Shown one piece after another: positions 11,101 through 25,000 of a DNA stretch of 64,000 bases (its first letter is position 1; every line of letters begins with the position of its first letter). The stretch is taken from contig CM030851.1 in assembly GCA_018105865.1 (NCBI GenBank), positions 8,968,828 to 9,032,827 on the forward strand, given 5' to 3'. The DNA comes from Metaphire vulgaris (lineage: Eukaryota > Annelida > Clitellata > Crassiclitellata > Megascolecidae). The position numbers and the translations under genes are program-made. A model generated the notes under the pieces. The model saw nothing but the letters and a program-made list of their open reading frames with translations, was not told where the DNA came from and did not search any database.

Positions 11101-14100
11101 ATTTGAAAGTATTCAGTTCACTGGAAGATGCTCCTTAAGCCCTTCGTCTCAAAGAACCGCAAAGTTGAAATAAACAATACACAATAAATGAATAAAAAGC
11201 TAAAGACGACACTGACAAATACACTAACCATTACAAGTGCGTCTATCTGATGCAAGCTGGTATCCTTCCTCACATAAACATTGGAACGATCCCCAAGTAT
11301 TCTGACACGTATGCTGGCACATTCCATGATGTCGACATTCATCGATGTCTGAATCAGAGTTGAAAATAATGTCCTTTAACTTCATTTGGCACGGTCAAAA
11401 TCGAAATTACTAACAGTCTGATTAAGATAGAGAACTGTTACACATTTCGGCAAAGATCAAAATTTATTATACGCAGCTTCTCCTTATTCAGTAATACAAA
11501 CAACTGTTCATTACGACGCAATGAAATAGACTGCAGGATATAACTTCTGTTCAAATCTGTACTAAACCAACTGCCTTGGATGCAGCACTGACATTTTGGA
11601 AAAAATTACAGATCTATTCATGGTAAAACAGTCTCAACCTGCAATTACTGGTAAGTCCCCCACAATGTTAGACAGCGGTGAATGACATACACATTTCATT
11701 TCATTTCAACATTCAAAGGCGCAATTAAACCTAATGTGCCTCGGCCGATTGTTCAAAAACATATTTTGCACCAATAGTTTAGAGGGCTGCATCACTGCGG
11801 GGCATTAACTCAGTGCCTCATTTACGACATATGATACACAACAGATGAGATTGCTACAAGAGATAAGAAATATGTTAATTCCTACTTCTGAAGCTGTTTA
11901 TTTATTAAGACACTCTACGTTCATGTCACCAAAAGTGATACAGATGCAACATGGTGGATGTAGTCTTTACTTCAACCTTTACTTAGGTTAGGAAGCTATG
12001 CTAATAGCAAAATGAAACCTTACGGCGAACTTACCACTGCACACTTGTCCATCGCGCTCGGATGTGAATCCATCATTGCAGATGCATCTGAACGATCCAT
12101 ACGTGTTTTCACACCGTGCATTCTGAGCGCAGGCTTGGCCATCGTAATCACACTCATTCAAATCTTGACACAAATTGAAACATGATATAGAGCATAGAGC
12201 AGGGGTCGGCAACCTACGGCCCACTGGCCACATCCGAACCCCGCAGCTTTTTTTGTAAAGAAGGTCATCACCCTTTTTAAAAGTCTGACAAGCAAAAAGG
12301 GTCATCATTAATTTTTTGCACTTGATATGTATATTTTGGAGAACTTTTGAACCTTTTCCAACAAAAAAATAAAATTTGATGAGCGCCCGGGCAAATTTAA
12401 AAAAATTGATAGCCCTAGTCACACGCCGGTAATTTTCCAGTAATTATTATTAGTTCATACAGCTGAATTATTTTACAAAAATTAATTATGTCTTTGAAGC
12501 CATATAAGGCAAGCATTTTATTTGTGATCAGTCAATAATAATTAATTATTACAAAATATGATACAATAACAAAATTCATTTTCATAACCACAACGAATTA
12601 ACATTAACCCTTTAACAGGGGAATAAAATTTTACAAACCCTCCCCAGTCTGGGTAATTAATTTTGGGTAAAGGCGTTTATTTGAAAATGTAAACATATAA
12701 ATTTTAAATTTACCATATTTGAGGCTATATAGAAGCTAGAATAATGAGGTTTGCACCGTTGTTTAGCATTTTTTATTGTTCTTTCTAACGATCCGTGCCA
12801 AAAAGAAAATTTTGGGGTGGGGTCCACCCTACAGCCTAAAATAGGGCCCCTCCCCAAGGTTTTTTAAAAATTGTGTTCAAAGCCCAATAGCAAAACGTTT
12901 TCAGCGGTGACCCCCCTAATGTGAGCGGCAAAGTTCTAGGCGGATATAATTGGAACAGAATAGTTCAAAAATTTTGAAGATCGGACCAAATTTGGGGTAG
13001 TTATCGCTTTTCAAACCCCAGAACTCATTGCTCGGAGAAATGAACATTTTGCGAAAATTTTTCAATCTGAAAAAGCGAACATCTCAGTATATTTCAGGCT
13101 ATATAGAAGCTAAAAAGATGAGGTTTGCACCGTTGTTTAGCATTTTTATTGTTATTTCTAACCATCCGTGCCCAAAAAAATTTTTTGAGGTAGGGTCCAC
13201 TCTACAGCCTAAAATCGGACCCCTCCAAAAAATTTTTTTCAAAGCTCAATAGCAAAACATTTTCAACGGTGACCCCTCTAGTGTGAGCGACAAAGTTGTA
13301 GAAAAGTGTAATAGGAACAGAATAGTTCAAAAATTTTGAAGATCGGACCAAATTTGGGGTAGTTATCGCTTTTCAAACCCTATAAATGTCTTTTTTCAAA
13401 GCCAATAATCCGACTCTCGGTCGAATAAGGCCTATTTTCCTTGCTTAGGGTGGCAACACTAGCTAAAATCGAGCTACCATCTATCGAATGAATAGATACT
13501 AAAGAGGTATATAGCATTGGACGTGTCTCAGCCGTTGTGCCCAAATAACGAAACGCTACTAAACTACACGATGTCTGAGCGACGTTGCGCCCAAATAGTG
13601 AACGGCGGTGGACGACGTCGGAGCGACGTTGCGCCCACTTGAGAGGTTAAATTTGATGAATAAACATTACAACCAATACAGCTGTTGTACATGGGAAATG
13701 CCTGCCACTAATTATAGATTAACACCATAGTCATGAAAATGTAAAAACAAAGTACATCATGATGAAGCTTACTGCACATAGGAGCACATAATACTTGAAT
13801 AGGTGTGTAACAAAACTGAAGTATTTCCAAAGTGTTATACTTGGAATTTTACAAGTTTTTTTTATCCTAGTAAGAAAGCAGAGAGTTTCAGAGAAGTCAC
13901 TGGAAAGTAATTACATAATGATTACTTTGTAGCATATTACCAGTAGTTTCCAAAAAAATCATCTACGACCAGTGGCGGTTCTAGGATTTGGCAAGTGGGG
14001 GGCCGTTGGGGTGGCAACTTCTAATCATGAGGGGCCAACCATTTGTTGTTTAATGTATGTAGCATTAAGTATAGGGTCCCAACTGGGGGGGCATTGGGGG

Positions 14101-16040
14101 GCAGGCATTCAATAGGGGGGCACGGGCCCCCTGGTCCCCCCGGTGGAGCCGCCACTGTCTACGACATCTAAAATTCAAAGTTCTTTGAACAGAAAATGAT
14201 GCTGTGACAGTAATGACAGCCCAAAGTTAGGACATAAATAATGGCAGAGATGTAGCAAGTACACAATGCCTCAAGTACAAGTACAAGTACAAGTACCTGG
14301 CCTCCGAGTACAAGTACAAGTACAAGTACTTGCATTCCAAAAACTCCGAGTACAAGTACAAGTACAAGTACCTGGCCTCCGAGTACAAGTACAAGTACAA
14401 GTACCTGGCCTCCGAGTACAAGTACAAGTACAAGTACCTGGCCTCCGAGTACAAGTACAAGTACAAGTACCTGGCCTCCGAGTACAAGTACAAGTACCTG
14501 GCCTCCAAGTACTAGTACAAGCACAAGTACAAGTACTGAAGCCTCAAGTACAAGTACCGAAGCCTCGAGTACAAGTACAAGTACCGATCCTCATAGCCAA
14601 TACAAACAGCAAGTAGGCCTACACTTTATTAACGGGTAGCTGTTTGTCACGGTTATTCAATAAAATGGTGCTAGAACAAAATGTCCGAGAACAAAATGTC
14701 ACGAAAAAATGTCACGGACAAAATGTCATGGGGATAAAATGTCAGCGGAAAAAATGTCAGCGGACAAAATGTCATCCTAACTCTAACCCTAACACTAACC
14801 CTAACCCTAAACCATGACATTTTGTCCCCTGACATTTTTTCCGCTGACATTTTGTTCTCATGACATTTTCTACATGACATTTTGTCCGTGACATTTTGTC
14901 CTCGGACATTTTGTCCGCCAGGCGACCCACGAATAAAATTGACACTATTAGCATCTAAATATCATCACAGTTGCACTAAAAAATTAGAGAAATAAAGATT
15001 ATTATTATACACAGTCTTGCACCGGTCATATTAGCCCTAGGCGGTCTCGCGATCAAGCCAGCTTGGCTAAATACGCGTTTAATTGGTGCGCCAGAAGCAG
15101 GCACACTAAGGTCTCTAATGGCTGCATTATACAGCCTGTTGAACTCCTTTCTATTAACTTCACTGTTACAAAATACGATGGTATCAGTTGCTTCATCATA
15201 AATATCGTTGAGTTCCAGGTTCTTGGCCATCTGTGAGGATGTGCTTGTCATTAGCCTAAAGGAACAGCATTACTGGTACCTTTGAAGTACATGTAGCCAG
15301 AGATGTAGCAAGTACACAATGCTTCAAGTACAAGTACAAGTACAAGTACCTGGCCTCCGAGTACAAGTACAAGTACAAGTACTTGCATTTCAAAAACTCC
15401 GAGTACAAGTACAAGTACAAGTACCTGGCCTCCGAGTACAAGTACAAGTACAAGTACTAAAAATTTGTACTCGAGTACAACTCGAGTACAAGTACAAGTA
15501 CCAAGTACTACATCTCTGAATAATGGGGATAGTGATGATGATGAATGTTGTCGATTACTATTATAGACTTGGTCATTAACTAATAAATATTTTGACAGTC
15601 TATGAATTACCAGTCCCTGTTTTATTAAAACACTGGAGAAAATAGTGATACTAACAAAACCTTTGAGAAAAACACTCAAAATAGGATTCTTCTTCCCCAA
15701 AGAATGCAGCTGCAACTCACTGTATGAAACTGTTCATTTAAATTTGAATGGCAAAGAAATTCAAATGTACAAACCTTCACAGGTTTTGAGCGCATGATTA
15801 ATTTGATAACCTTCTGGACACTGACAGGCGTACGACCCAGGACGATTAATGCATTGCATCAGCGTTCCGTGGCACTCGTGCGTTCCTGTCTGACACTCAT
15901 CAATGTCTGATAAATAATTCAAAAGCACGAATTAATTCCAAAATGCATCTCTGCTGCAACTTTTTATAAACTTCAGGAACTAAGTACTGAGGGCGAAAAA
16001 TAAATAAATAAATAAATAACACACACGTGCGCACACACAG

Positions 16041-16078
<38 letters not shown>

Positions 16079-19000
16079 GAATGAAACTAACTAGTTTTGT
16101 ATATATCATCGGTTTGCAAAGCTTCTACAGGGTGTCTACGAAAAAAAACCCCCAGCAGGAAAACTTTGATTTCTTAAAAGTTCCTATATATATATGTATC
16201 AAAATTGCCACACTTATGTAGCACATATTTTCCCACCTTTCTGCCAATTTTTATCTCATTTGCATGTAAGATGGCCATTTTGTGTGAGATATCAAAGTCA
16301 AACTTCGATTTTTACTACTCAGTCGCAGCATGACAGGCCTAAATATCTATAGCTTCACATAAATTTGGCTTCATGTCAATTTTGGTGGTATTAGTAGCAG
16401 TTGTTGTTGTTGTTCCAGTAGTAGTAGTAAAGTTTAAATCGAATGCAATTTTGTAAACATGTTTTTAAAAATTTAAACTCACAGAATTTGACATAACAAT
16501 AAAAGTTTGATTTAAACTTTCAAAATGGGTAAAATATCGAATGAAGATAAGATGCGAATTCAGACATTAATACCGAACAATTTTTGCAATTAAGGTTAGG
16601 TTAGGGTTAGGGTTTGCAATTATGTCTGATAATCATCTTGAACAATTGTGGTTTAAGTTGAAATTTCTAGACAATCAATAAAATTTTGTCTGTTGATTCG
16701 TAAAAATCGAATTTTGACTTTGATATCTCACAAAATGGCCATCTTACATGCAAATGAGATGAAAATAGGCAGAAAGGTGGGGAAATATGTGCTGTAGAAG
16801 TATGGAAATTTTGATACAAATATATTTAGGAACTTTTAAGAAATCATAGTTTTTTTCCTGCTGGGGTTTTTTTCATAGACACCCTGTACATGTTTGTCAG
16901 CATTGTGATGAGCCAAAAATGGAATTTTTCTAGACACATAAACTAGTTCGTTTAAATTCAAAATAAGGCTGTTAAAACTGCTGGCATCTAAGGACCGGTT
17001 AACCTGTAAACCACTAACAACCTTACCTCAAAATGATCTTACCATCACATCTTGTTCCAGCCTCATTGACTTCATAACCAGCAGTGCAGGTGAGATGATT
17101 TCTACAGGTGTAAGACCCAATCGAGTTACGGCATTCTTGATTCGACCTGCAGACTTCTGGTCTTTCGACACATTCGTCTATGTCTACAGCGATTTATGTA
17201 CAAATTCACAAATTCCATTTCAAATGCAAAATTTATTACCAACTTCTTTATTACAAGTATACCGGTAATCATGATGGACCAGCCATTGTCTTAACAGAAA
17301 CTACAATGAAATTGTTCCAGTCCAGAATGATCTGCTAATTCTGCTCAGGCCTGCCGAGAGAAATTCCGGGCCCATGTGCAGAATAAAAAGTTTCTTGGCG
17401 ACCTTTTTTAGCGTGTCAGCCTTTTTTACATATTAAAATTACCTGGCGACCTTTTTTTGCTTGTCAGCCTCTTTTACATCTTAAAATTAGCTGATGACCT
17501 TTTTTGCTTGTCAACCTTTTCACGCCGGGCCTCCCTTTTGCTCGCAGGGCCCCCTCTACTTTTGTGTTATTATTCATATTATTGTTAATTATACGTATTC
17601 ATCATGGGCCTGGGTCCCCAGACCGCCGGGCCCCTGTGCAGTTGCCCCCTTCTTGGCGGCCCTGATTCTGCTGATAACTCAGTGCATCAATATGGCCTGA
17701 ATAACAAAGGTTTTTAGTCAAAATGCCCATAGACGGCAAAACCAATTCTGGCTGAAGCTGTTGCATACAATATCGTTCAATGCAGGTTACTTAAATTTGT
17801 AGAAATTTGGCATAAGCCCAAATCATATTCTTGCAAATTCTGCAATATTAGCCAATGGAATAAGTTTCAGTACTGGAGCCTTTCAAAGGCTCCAGTACTG
17901 AAACTCTACATCTAGAATCTCAAGATAAATATAGGAGATTAAATGCAAATTCAACATAATTGTATATACCATAACAGTCATTTTTGATATGGTAGACAAC
18001 TCCTCTTTCAATGCCACGATATTCACGCTAGTAAAATATTTTTTTAAAAGAGATAGCCTGCTGGACATAATAAGTGCATCATCTTAATTTGAAATAATGG
18101 ATTGATTTTTTGCATAAGTAACTTTCTAATGTCCCCTCCACAACTCATATAGCATGCTTTTCATTTTTGCCTTATTTAAATTATGTGCAGCAAATTATGA
18201 CTTAACTACAACATTATCATCATCAGCACAGCACCATAAAGTAGTCATCCATTAAAAAAATTCATTTCAACAATTCTACATAAAAAGCACTGATTAAAAA
18301 TTAATTACATGTTATAGAGAGAGGATTTAACATTTATTTTCTTAGTTTGACTGAAGCAAGTGAATCAGTGAAGGGCAGACTTTCTTCTTAAAGGCCACAT
18401 GAAACCTAATACTACAATTAGGCGGGCCGCACATACAAAAAGCCAAAATGTTCATAAATAAGCATCATAGGTAACTTTTAGTATCATTTATTTAGTCTAT
18501 AGCAGAGTAGCATTATGATATCAAATACCGGTATTTGTTGCTCAATATAAAATATTTAGAACCATTTCTAAGATTTAAAATAAAGGGCTATGTTTCCATA
18601 AAGCAGTTTCAAACTTTCCCTAAAATAATTTCAATTTATCTCACTTTCTGCCGTTCATAGACGTATTTCTAAATGATCTCACGGGCCGCATGGAATCCGG
18701 TGATGGGCCATAGTTTTCCCACCCCTGTACAAGATCAACAAGAGAAAAGAACGCACCGACACAGTTGCCAATGTCGTCCGCCTGAAGACCTCGTGGGCAG
18801 ATGACAGGGTTGCAATTTCCAGTGCGAAAGTCAAGCTGATAGCCACGAGGACAGGTTCGAGAAACACACCGGAATGATCCTGGTAGATTAACACATTCTC
18901 TTGCCACTCCACAGTTGTGAGTACCAAATTCACACTCATCATCATCTGAAATCATATCAATATCATGGTCAGAAACGAAATGCTACAACGTATTTCTGAT

Positions 19001-22000
19001 ATAGTTGCATTGTCGTATTGCATTATAATGTGTGCCAGTAGCAATACTGGGAAAATAACTGCTTTTAACTGACAATTATTAGCTTTTAACTAAGTTAATA
19101 CAATACAGAACTCAATTACACTGGTTAGCTTACTGAATTATCTATAAGCTAATACCGGTAATGGCTGGACCAATAGAACAATCTGTCAACAATTTAAATA
19201 TGAATAGAGTGAGCAAAAATTCATTAGTCAAGTTATTATTAAATTCAAATAAACAAACTAATGAGAATCTTTCACAAAAATATATCAGCCTTGTTCCACA
19301 GATGCAAATGAACCAGACATAAAAGCTTAATCTCATGAAATCCAAATTTTTTTTTGTACAAATTAATTATTTAAACTGGATCCTTGACACAAAAATTGTT
19401 CCACGACTAAAGTCACGTTCTGCAGTTTCAAAAGTATTGTGTCACAAATAAAAAGCTACAGAAATTGAAAATGACTAAATCGTTTGAATTAAATGTTATC
19501 CAAAATCCCGGCTAAAACATTGGAAAGCCTCTGAGTGATTCTTCAGAAGAGGCACCAAACAAAATCATATTCTGTTGCATTGTCAACGACATCAGATTTG
19601 TTCATGCATATGCACAATGTTACAGCACAGATATGACAGAGTCTAATCTCATTACATGGCTTCAATCAATTTCTCTAACGTTTCAGAACTTCTAATGAGA
19701 GATAAGGAAAATTTTCTCAGTTAGTCACCATATACTGCACATTTACAGACTTTTGAACTTGTCTAACTATATTCGCTATATCCTTTGCACATTGGAACCA
19801 ATGTTCAAAATTCATCAATGCTGGTCAGATATCAACAAGAACACCAAATTAATCAATTACACGCTTCACAAGTAATTTCAAGCCGCATTTTTAAACTGAA
19901 AGAACATCAATCATTGCATAACATGATGCAACACAGTACTGCATGAAATTCTAAGCTGAAGCCATGCACCAACATGTGGGTTGTTCCTCAATGTGGTGCT
20001 TGTAGGACAGTAGGAAGGGGAAATAGGGATTATCCTGGCCACTGCCTATTGTCTCCCCCCCCACAGGTCCACTCTGTGCATAGCAAGGGGGAGTTTCATG
20101 ACGTCATTAACTTATTTTACTAACTTATTTAGTATAATGACACGATTTGAAATTCTTCCCCTTTTTTGTTGTTCTGACTCCCACTGGGGCTGATTAAAAT
20201 GTATGATTAAAAATTCTGTGTCTGTCTGTCTGTCTGTTTCTCTCCTTACCAAGGCACTGCTGTGAAGATTGATCCAAAGTGTAACCGGTGCCACAGCTAA
20301 TTGTGCGACGGCACATAAACGATCCAACGGTATTCTCACACGTCTGACCCTCAATACATGTGTCAAGATTCATGGCACATTCATTAACATCTACAAAATA
20401 ACAGAATCAGACACCTGAACATAAAGAAATTACCAACACAAAATCCCCAAAACAACAATGACAATGATGAAAGAACACCAAGGCTATGAACAAAAAAGTT
20501 TAGCACAGATTTTTCTGAACAATTTCAGGGACCTGTACTTTGAATGTTTCATTTCTTTTTGTAAACAATTACAATTTATTAGCAAGATCAGAATTGCTCA
20601 GCTTCAAATAGCTTCTAGAAAGAGCCACCAAAATATTTAAAGGTCAAACATGTTATTTAGATAATACTATTCGTGCAAAACATAACAAAACAGGCATTGA
20701 AGAAAACAAAGACTCTCAAACACAAATAACCCTTTGCCCTGTCTTAGACAAGTATGGGCACAGTCCACTTAAACCTGCGATTAAAGTGAATAGGAATGAC
20801 TTTGACTCAACAAATTTACTGCTTAAAGCAGACATGAGATATCAAGCCTATAGGTATATTCACAGTGGCGGCTCCACAGGGGGGGCGTGCCCTCCTATTG
20901 AGTGCCTGGTCCCCCAGTAGCCCCCCTGTTGGGACCCTATACTTAGGCTAATACTACATACCTAACAACAAATGGTTGGCCCTCCCCATGATTAGAAGTT
21001 GCCACCCCAACGGTCCCTCACTTACCAAATCCTGGAGACACCACTGTATATTCAGTCTACTTTGTGCTTTTATTTATCCCAAAAAACATAGTATTTACCA
21101 GTACACTATTTTGAACAGAAACTTCTTTAATATAGTTCACTGCCTTCGTATGATGGAAACACAACACGACACATGTCTCACATTCTATAACAGGATCAGA
21201 AGTTATGGTTGTCTCTACCATTTCTTGCATCTTTAGTACGTTGAAATTAATGTCCTTTCCAAACTACAATTGTGGCACTTTATGGCTTCACAGTGACTGG
21301 CAACTAAAGGACACTAAATTAATACCACATCTTCACTCACAGGCCATGCACGCATATATAACAAGCATCCATATAGCCGTGAGCCCGGCTGTACGCCTAC
21401 GTCAGCGTTTAGTGTGAATGAAGGACCGTCCTCCAGACGTAGTCCACAGGGTCTAGCTATTGGTTGGTTGAATGTGCGGTCTCTGACGAAGAAATCAGAG
21501 ATGGTTCGTGAACTAATCGTTGATCGGTGTTTTGATCTATTTATAGCCACAGAGACGTGGCACCTCAACGGAGAGGATCTTTGCATAAAGCAAGTATGTT
21601 GTGGTGACTATTCAGTGGCAGAGCTTAGTCGCGAAACTGGAAAAGGTGGTGGTATTGCCATCTTTTATCGATCATTTTTCAAGCGGAAGCAAATTGTGCT
21701 ACCTCCAGTTACGTCTTTTGAGTACGTCTGCAATCGGTTCGTTATCGGCTCGAATGCAGTGGTTATACTAGCTGTGTACCGGCCGGGATCTAAGCGACCA
21801 ACAAGTCTTTTCTCGAGGAGTTTTCGGCCTTACTCGAGTTGCTCGCGTGCGAAGCTAGTACTATCATCATCGGCGGCGATTTCAATATACACGTTCAGAA
21901 TGCAGATGACCCTGATACGAAACATTTCTCTGAGCTGCTCGGCACTTTCTCACTGACTCAGCACGTTACTGAGGAAACGCATCGGGGACACGGAACCCTC

Positions 22001-25000
22001 GACCTGGTGATCACTTTCAGTGACGATCGGACGACCGTTGAAGTAGAGGTTGACCCGACTGGCGTCATCTCGGATCATGCGTGCGTCTCGTCGACACTTG
22101 GTCTTCCGAAGGCATCAGAGACGTCAACCCATAGGCTGGTGCGCAGCTGGACGAAAGTGAGTCGTGATCAGCTCACATTGGCGATAAAGGAGAGCCCACT
22201 GCGGACGATACCGGAAAACAGAAGCGCCGAAGAGCTGTTTGACACCTACAACTCGACGCTCAGGAACATCGCTGATTGTTTCGCTCCTCTACATATAGTC
22301 CGCGCTAACAACAGAACACTCTCCCCGTGGATTGACGACGAGTGCAGGCGACGCAAATTGGAGCGAAAGTATAAACGAACACAATTGCCGCAGATCGATG
22401 TCAGTGGGTAAGAGAAATGAGGAGGAAGCATGAGCTCTTCCGTCTAAAGCAGGATGTTTACTGGCAGCGAAGGATCAATCATGACGGCCGATCGTCAGCG
22501 AAGCTCTGGCGGTCATTGAGGAAACTGCTCAAGTCGGATGAGCAGGTCGTTCTTGAGGATGAAAATCTGAACGCGGAAGGGTTCGCGGACTTCTTTCAGA
22601 GCAAGGTCGAGCAGATTCGAGACACTCTTGACGATTCGATTTTGCCGTCCATGGACGAGAGGAACGTGAGCGATAATTTACTATCGTTCACCCCTATGTC
22701 GGAGGAGGAAATACGGAGGATTATCCTTGAATCTGAAACAAAGACTTCCAGTTTAGACCCGATTCCAACGTTCCTGCTGAAGGAACTCGTCGACGTGCTG
22801 CTCGGCTACATAACTGTCATGATCAACGCATCGCTGAAACAAGCACAGTTCCCAGGGTCAGAGAAGTTGTCGATCATCACTCCGAAGCTGAAGAATAGTA
22901 CTCTTGACAGAAATGAAGTATCTAACTATCGTCCTATATCCAATCTCTCTTTCATGTCAAGATCACGGAGCGTATAGTGGCAAATCAGCTTAAGATTCAT
23001 CTAATAAAGAACGATCTGTTCCCCAAATTCCAATCTGCGTATCGTCGTTATCATTCCACGGAGACGGCGCTTCTCCGCATCCTGTCCGACGTCCTCGATG
23101 CTGTCGACACTGGAAAGGTTACAACCATGATACTACTAGATTTATCTGCGGCTTTCGACTGCGTAGATCATGGCATCCTACTCGAGGCTCGAGCAGAGAC
23201 TGGGAGTCCGAAAAATGCCCTACTATGGATTAAATCGCATTACCTGTCCGATCGCACTTCGCGGGTAGTGTATGCTGGGAGGACGTCTGCCATTAGGAAT
23301 GTGCCCTGGGGCGTCCCTCAGGATCCATACTGGGCCCGTTGCTGTTCGTCCTGTTCCTCAGTGACCTTGAGGATGTGGTAAAACGGCACTGGCTCAGAAT
23401 CATTTCTACGCAGATGATATACAACTATACTGCAGTCACGACCCAGTCGAAACCGAGGAGAGCACCCAAGCACTAACTGAGTGCGTTACAGACATACAGA
23501 AATGGCTACACTCGAATCGGTTAAAGCTAAACCTAAAAAAAGACAGAGCTGATTTGTCTAGGAAGCAGAGCACAGGTAGCCAAGACGATGCTCAACAAGA
23601 TAACTATCGGTCCTGTGGAAATAATCCGGTCAAGCGTTATGCGTAACCTCGGGGTTATGCTAGATGAGGGCCTAACTTTCGCTCACCATGTGGCGAAGAC
23701 AGCTGCCAGTTGCCTCTTGAGCTCAGGCAACTTCGTTTGGTAACCGGCTCTCTGACCCCAGAGGCGGGTAAGACACTGGTACATGCCACGATTACTTCCA
23801 AACTCGACTACTGTAACAGCCTGCTGGCCTTGGCACCGGACACCACGATTTTCAGGCTGTCCAGAACTCAGCCGCCCGCCTCATAACGGATTCGCGGCGC
23901 AGAGATCATATCACCCGATACTAATTAAACTACACTGGCTCCCGGTCAGGCAGAGGATCAACTTCAAGATCATCTCGCTGGTCGACAAATGCCTTCGGGA
24001 GAGGCACCGGATACCTCGCTGAAGACTGCAAACTCTTGCGCCATGTTCGTCGGCCGACAGGCCTACGCTCAAATGACACGAAAACTACTAGATACCCATT
24101 GCACTCGGAGCAAAATGGGTGATAGGTCTTTCAGGCAATTGGACCGCATCTCTGGAACTCTCTCCGTCTGAACTACGTGACGTTGCCATTTCTAGAATGG
24201 TGTTTCTAACTAGGCTCAAGACCTGGTTGTTTATGTAGCAGCATAGTGCGCCTAGGAAATTAACTGTCGTATCGTATCGTATCGTATCCATGCATAATGA
24301 ACATTGAACAGCAATAGCATGGTGGCAAATTATCCTCTGGGCACACATCTAATTTGTATAAAAAGTGTATGGTGCCTGGGCAATATGTAGGTACACAAAT
24401 TCAGTGTCATGCAACAAGACATGCACAATAACAACTGAAAAATTCTGAGGCTCAAGCCCCAAGCATGCAAACGTGAAAGCACAAACTAAAATGTAATTAC
24501 ACACCGCAAGCAGAGCTGGTCTACAATGGCACGGTATGTATGCTTTTTGAACTGTGGTGGGCTGAGTCTTGAACATCCAAATGCAATTGGACAAAAAAGC
24601 ATAGAGCATAGAGCGTTGCAATGATGTCTCAAATGCAAATCCTACAAAATCAGAATAGCCTTGTGTGCTTGTGGGTGTGCAAAGTGTGTGTGTGTGTGTG
24701 TGTGCGTGCGTGTACTTGCATTGTGTTTTATCACCAAGTCATTTTAACCCCTTAACTGGGTATTTAACTGTAACTCAATGTAAAATGAACACATATATCT
24801 GGGGTCCCCAGTTAAGGGGTTAATATAAATGCTCATGATGCTTTGTCAGCCAGTTCCAGCATACATTTTGATGAAGTATAACACATTCACGTCGCATATA
24901 CGAATATGCCAAAAAGCACACTGTAAAAGCGATCTTACAATAGATCTAGCTTTCTTCTTGTGTCACAAGAATCCCACCGAACGCTCCAAGCAACGCTTAC

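Larger units (their letters stand above)
14245..15518 (-). mobile_element. hAT element with transposase remnant and GTACAA minisatellites
   Basis: Termini CAGAGATGTAGCAAGTAC and its complement (...CTACATCTCTG) are flanked by an exact 8-bp duplication, aataatgg (14237-14244 and 15519-15526). The minus strand at 14976-15251 encodes a hAT C-terminal dimerisation segment: [20 protein letters not shown] followed by [15 protein letters not shown]. Both subterminal regions are (GTACAA)-type minisatellites. The terminal sequence itself occurs a second time internally at 15299. A palindromic ACAAAATGTC element sits inside at about 14667-14925. Confidence 0.82.

Noticed and set aside
14168..14616. Long ORFs on both strands rich in [14 protein letters not shown] or VQVQVQVP
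   Set aside because: They are translations of the GTACAA minisatellite, whose unit length is a multiple of three. No protein family is implied.
15251..15715. Minus-strand ORF starting [13 protein letters not shown]
   Set aside because: Its second half is minisatellite translation. The first 60 or so residues lie outside the hAT element and match nothing I recognise.
16592..16614. Telomere end or fusion point
   Set aside because: Too short and degenerate, and placed symmetrically inside a TIR element. Treated as interstitial telomere-like sequence.
21314..21586. Minus-strand 90-codon ORF
   Set aside because: Antisense of the LINE endonuclease region, which has clear motifs on the plus strand.
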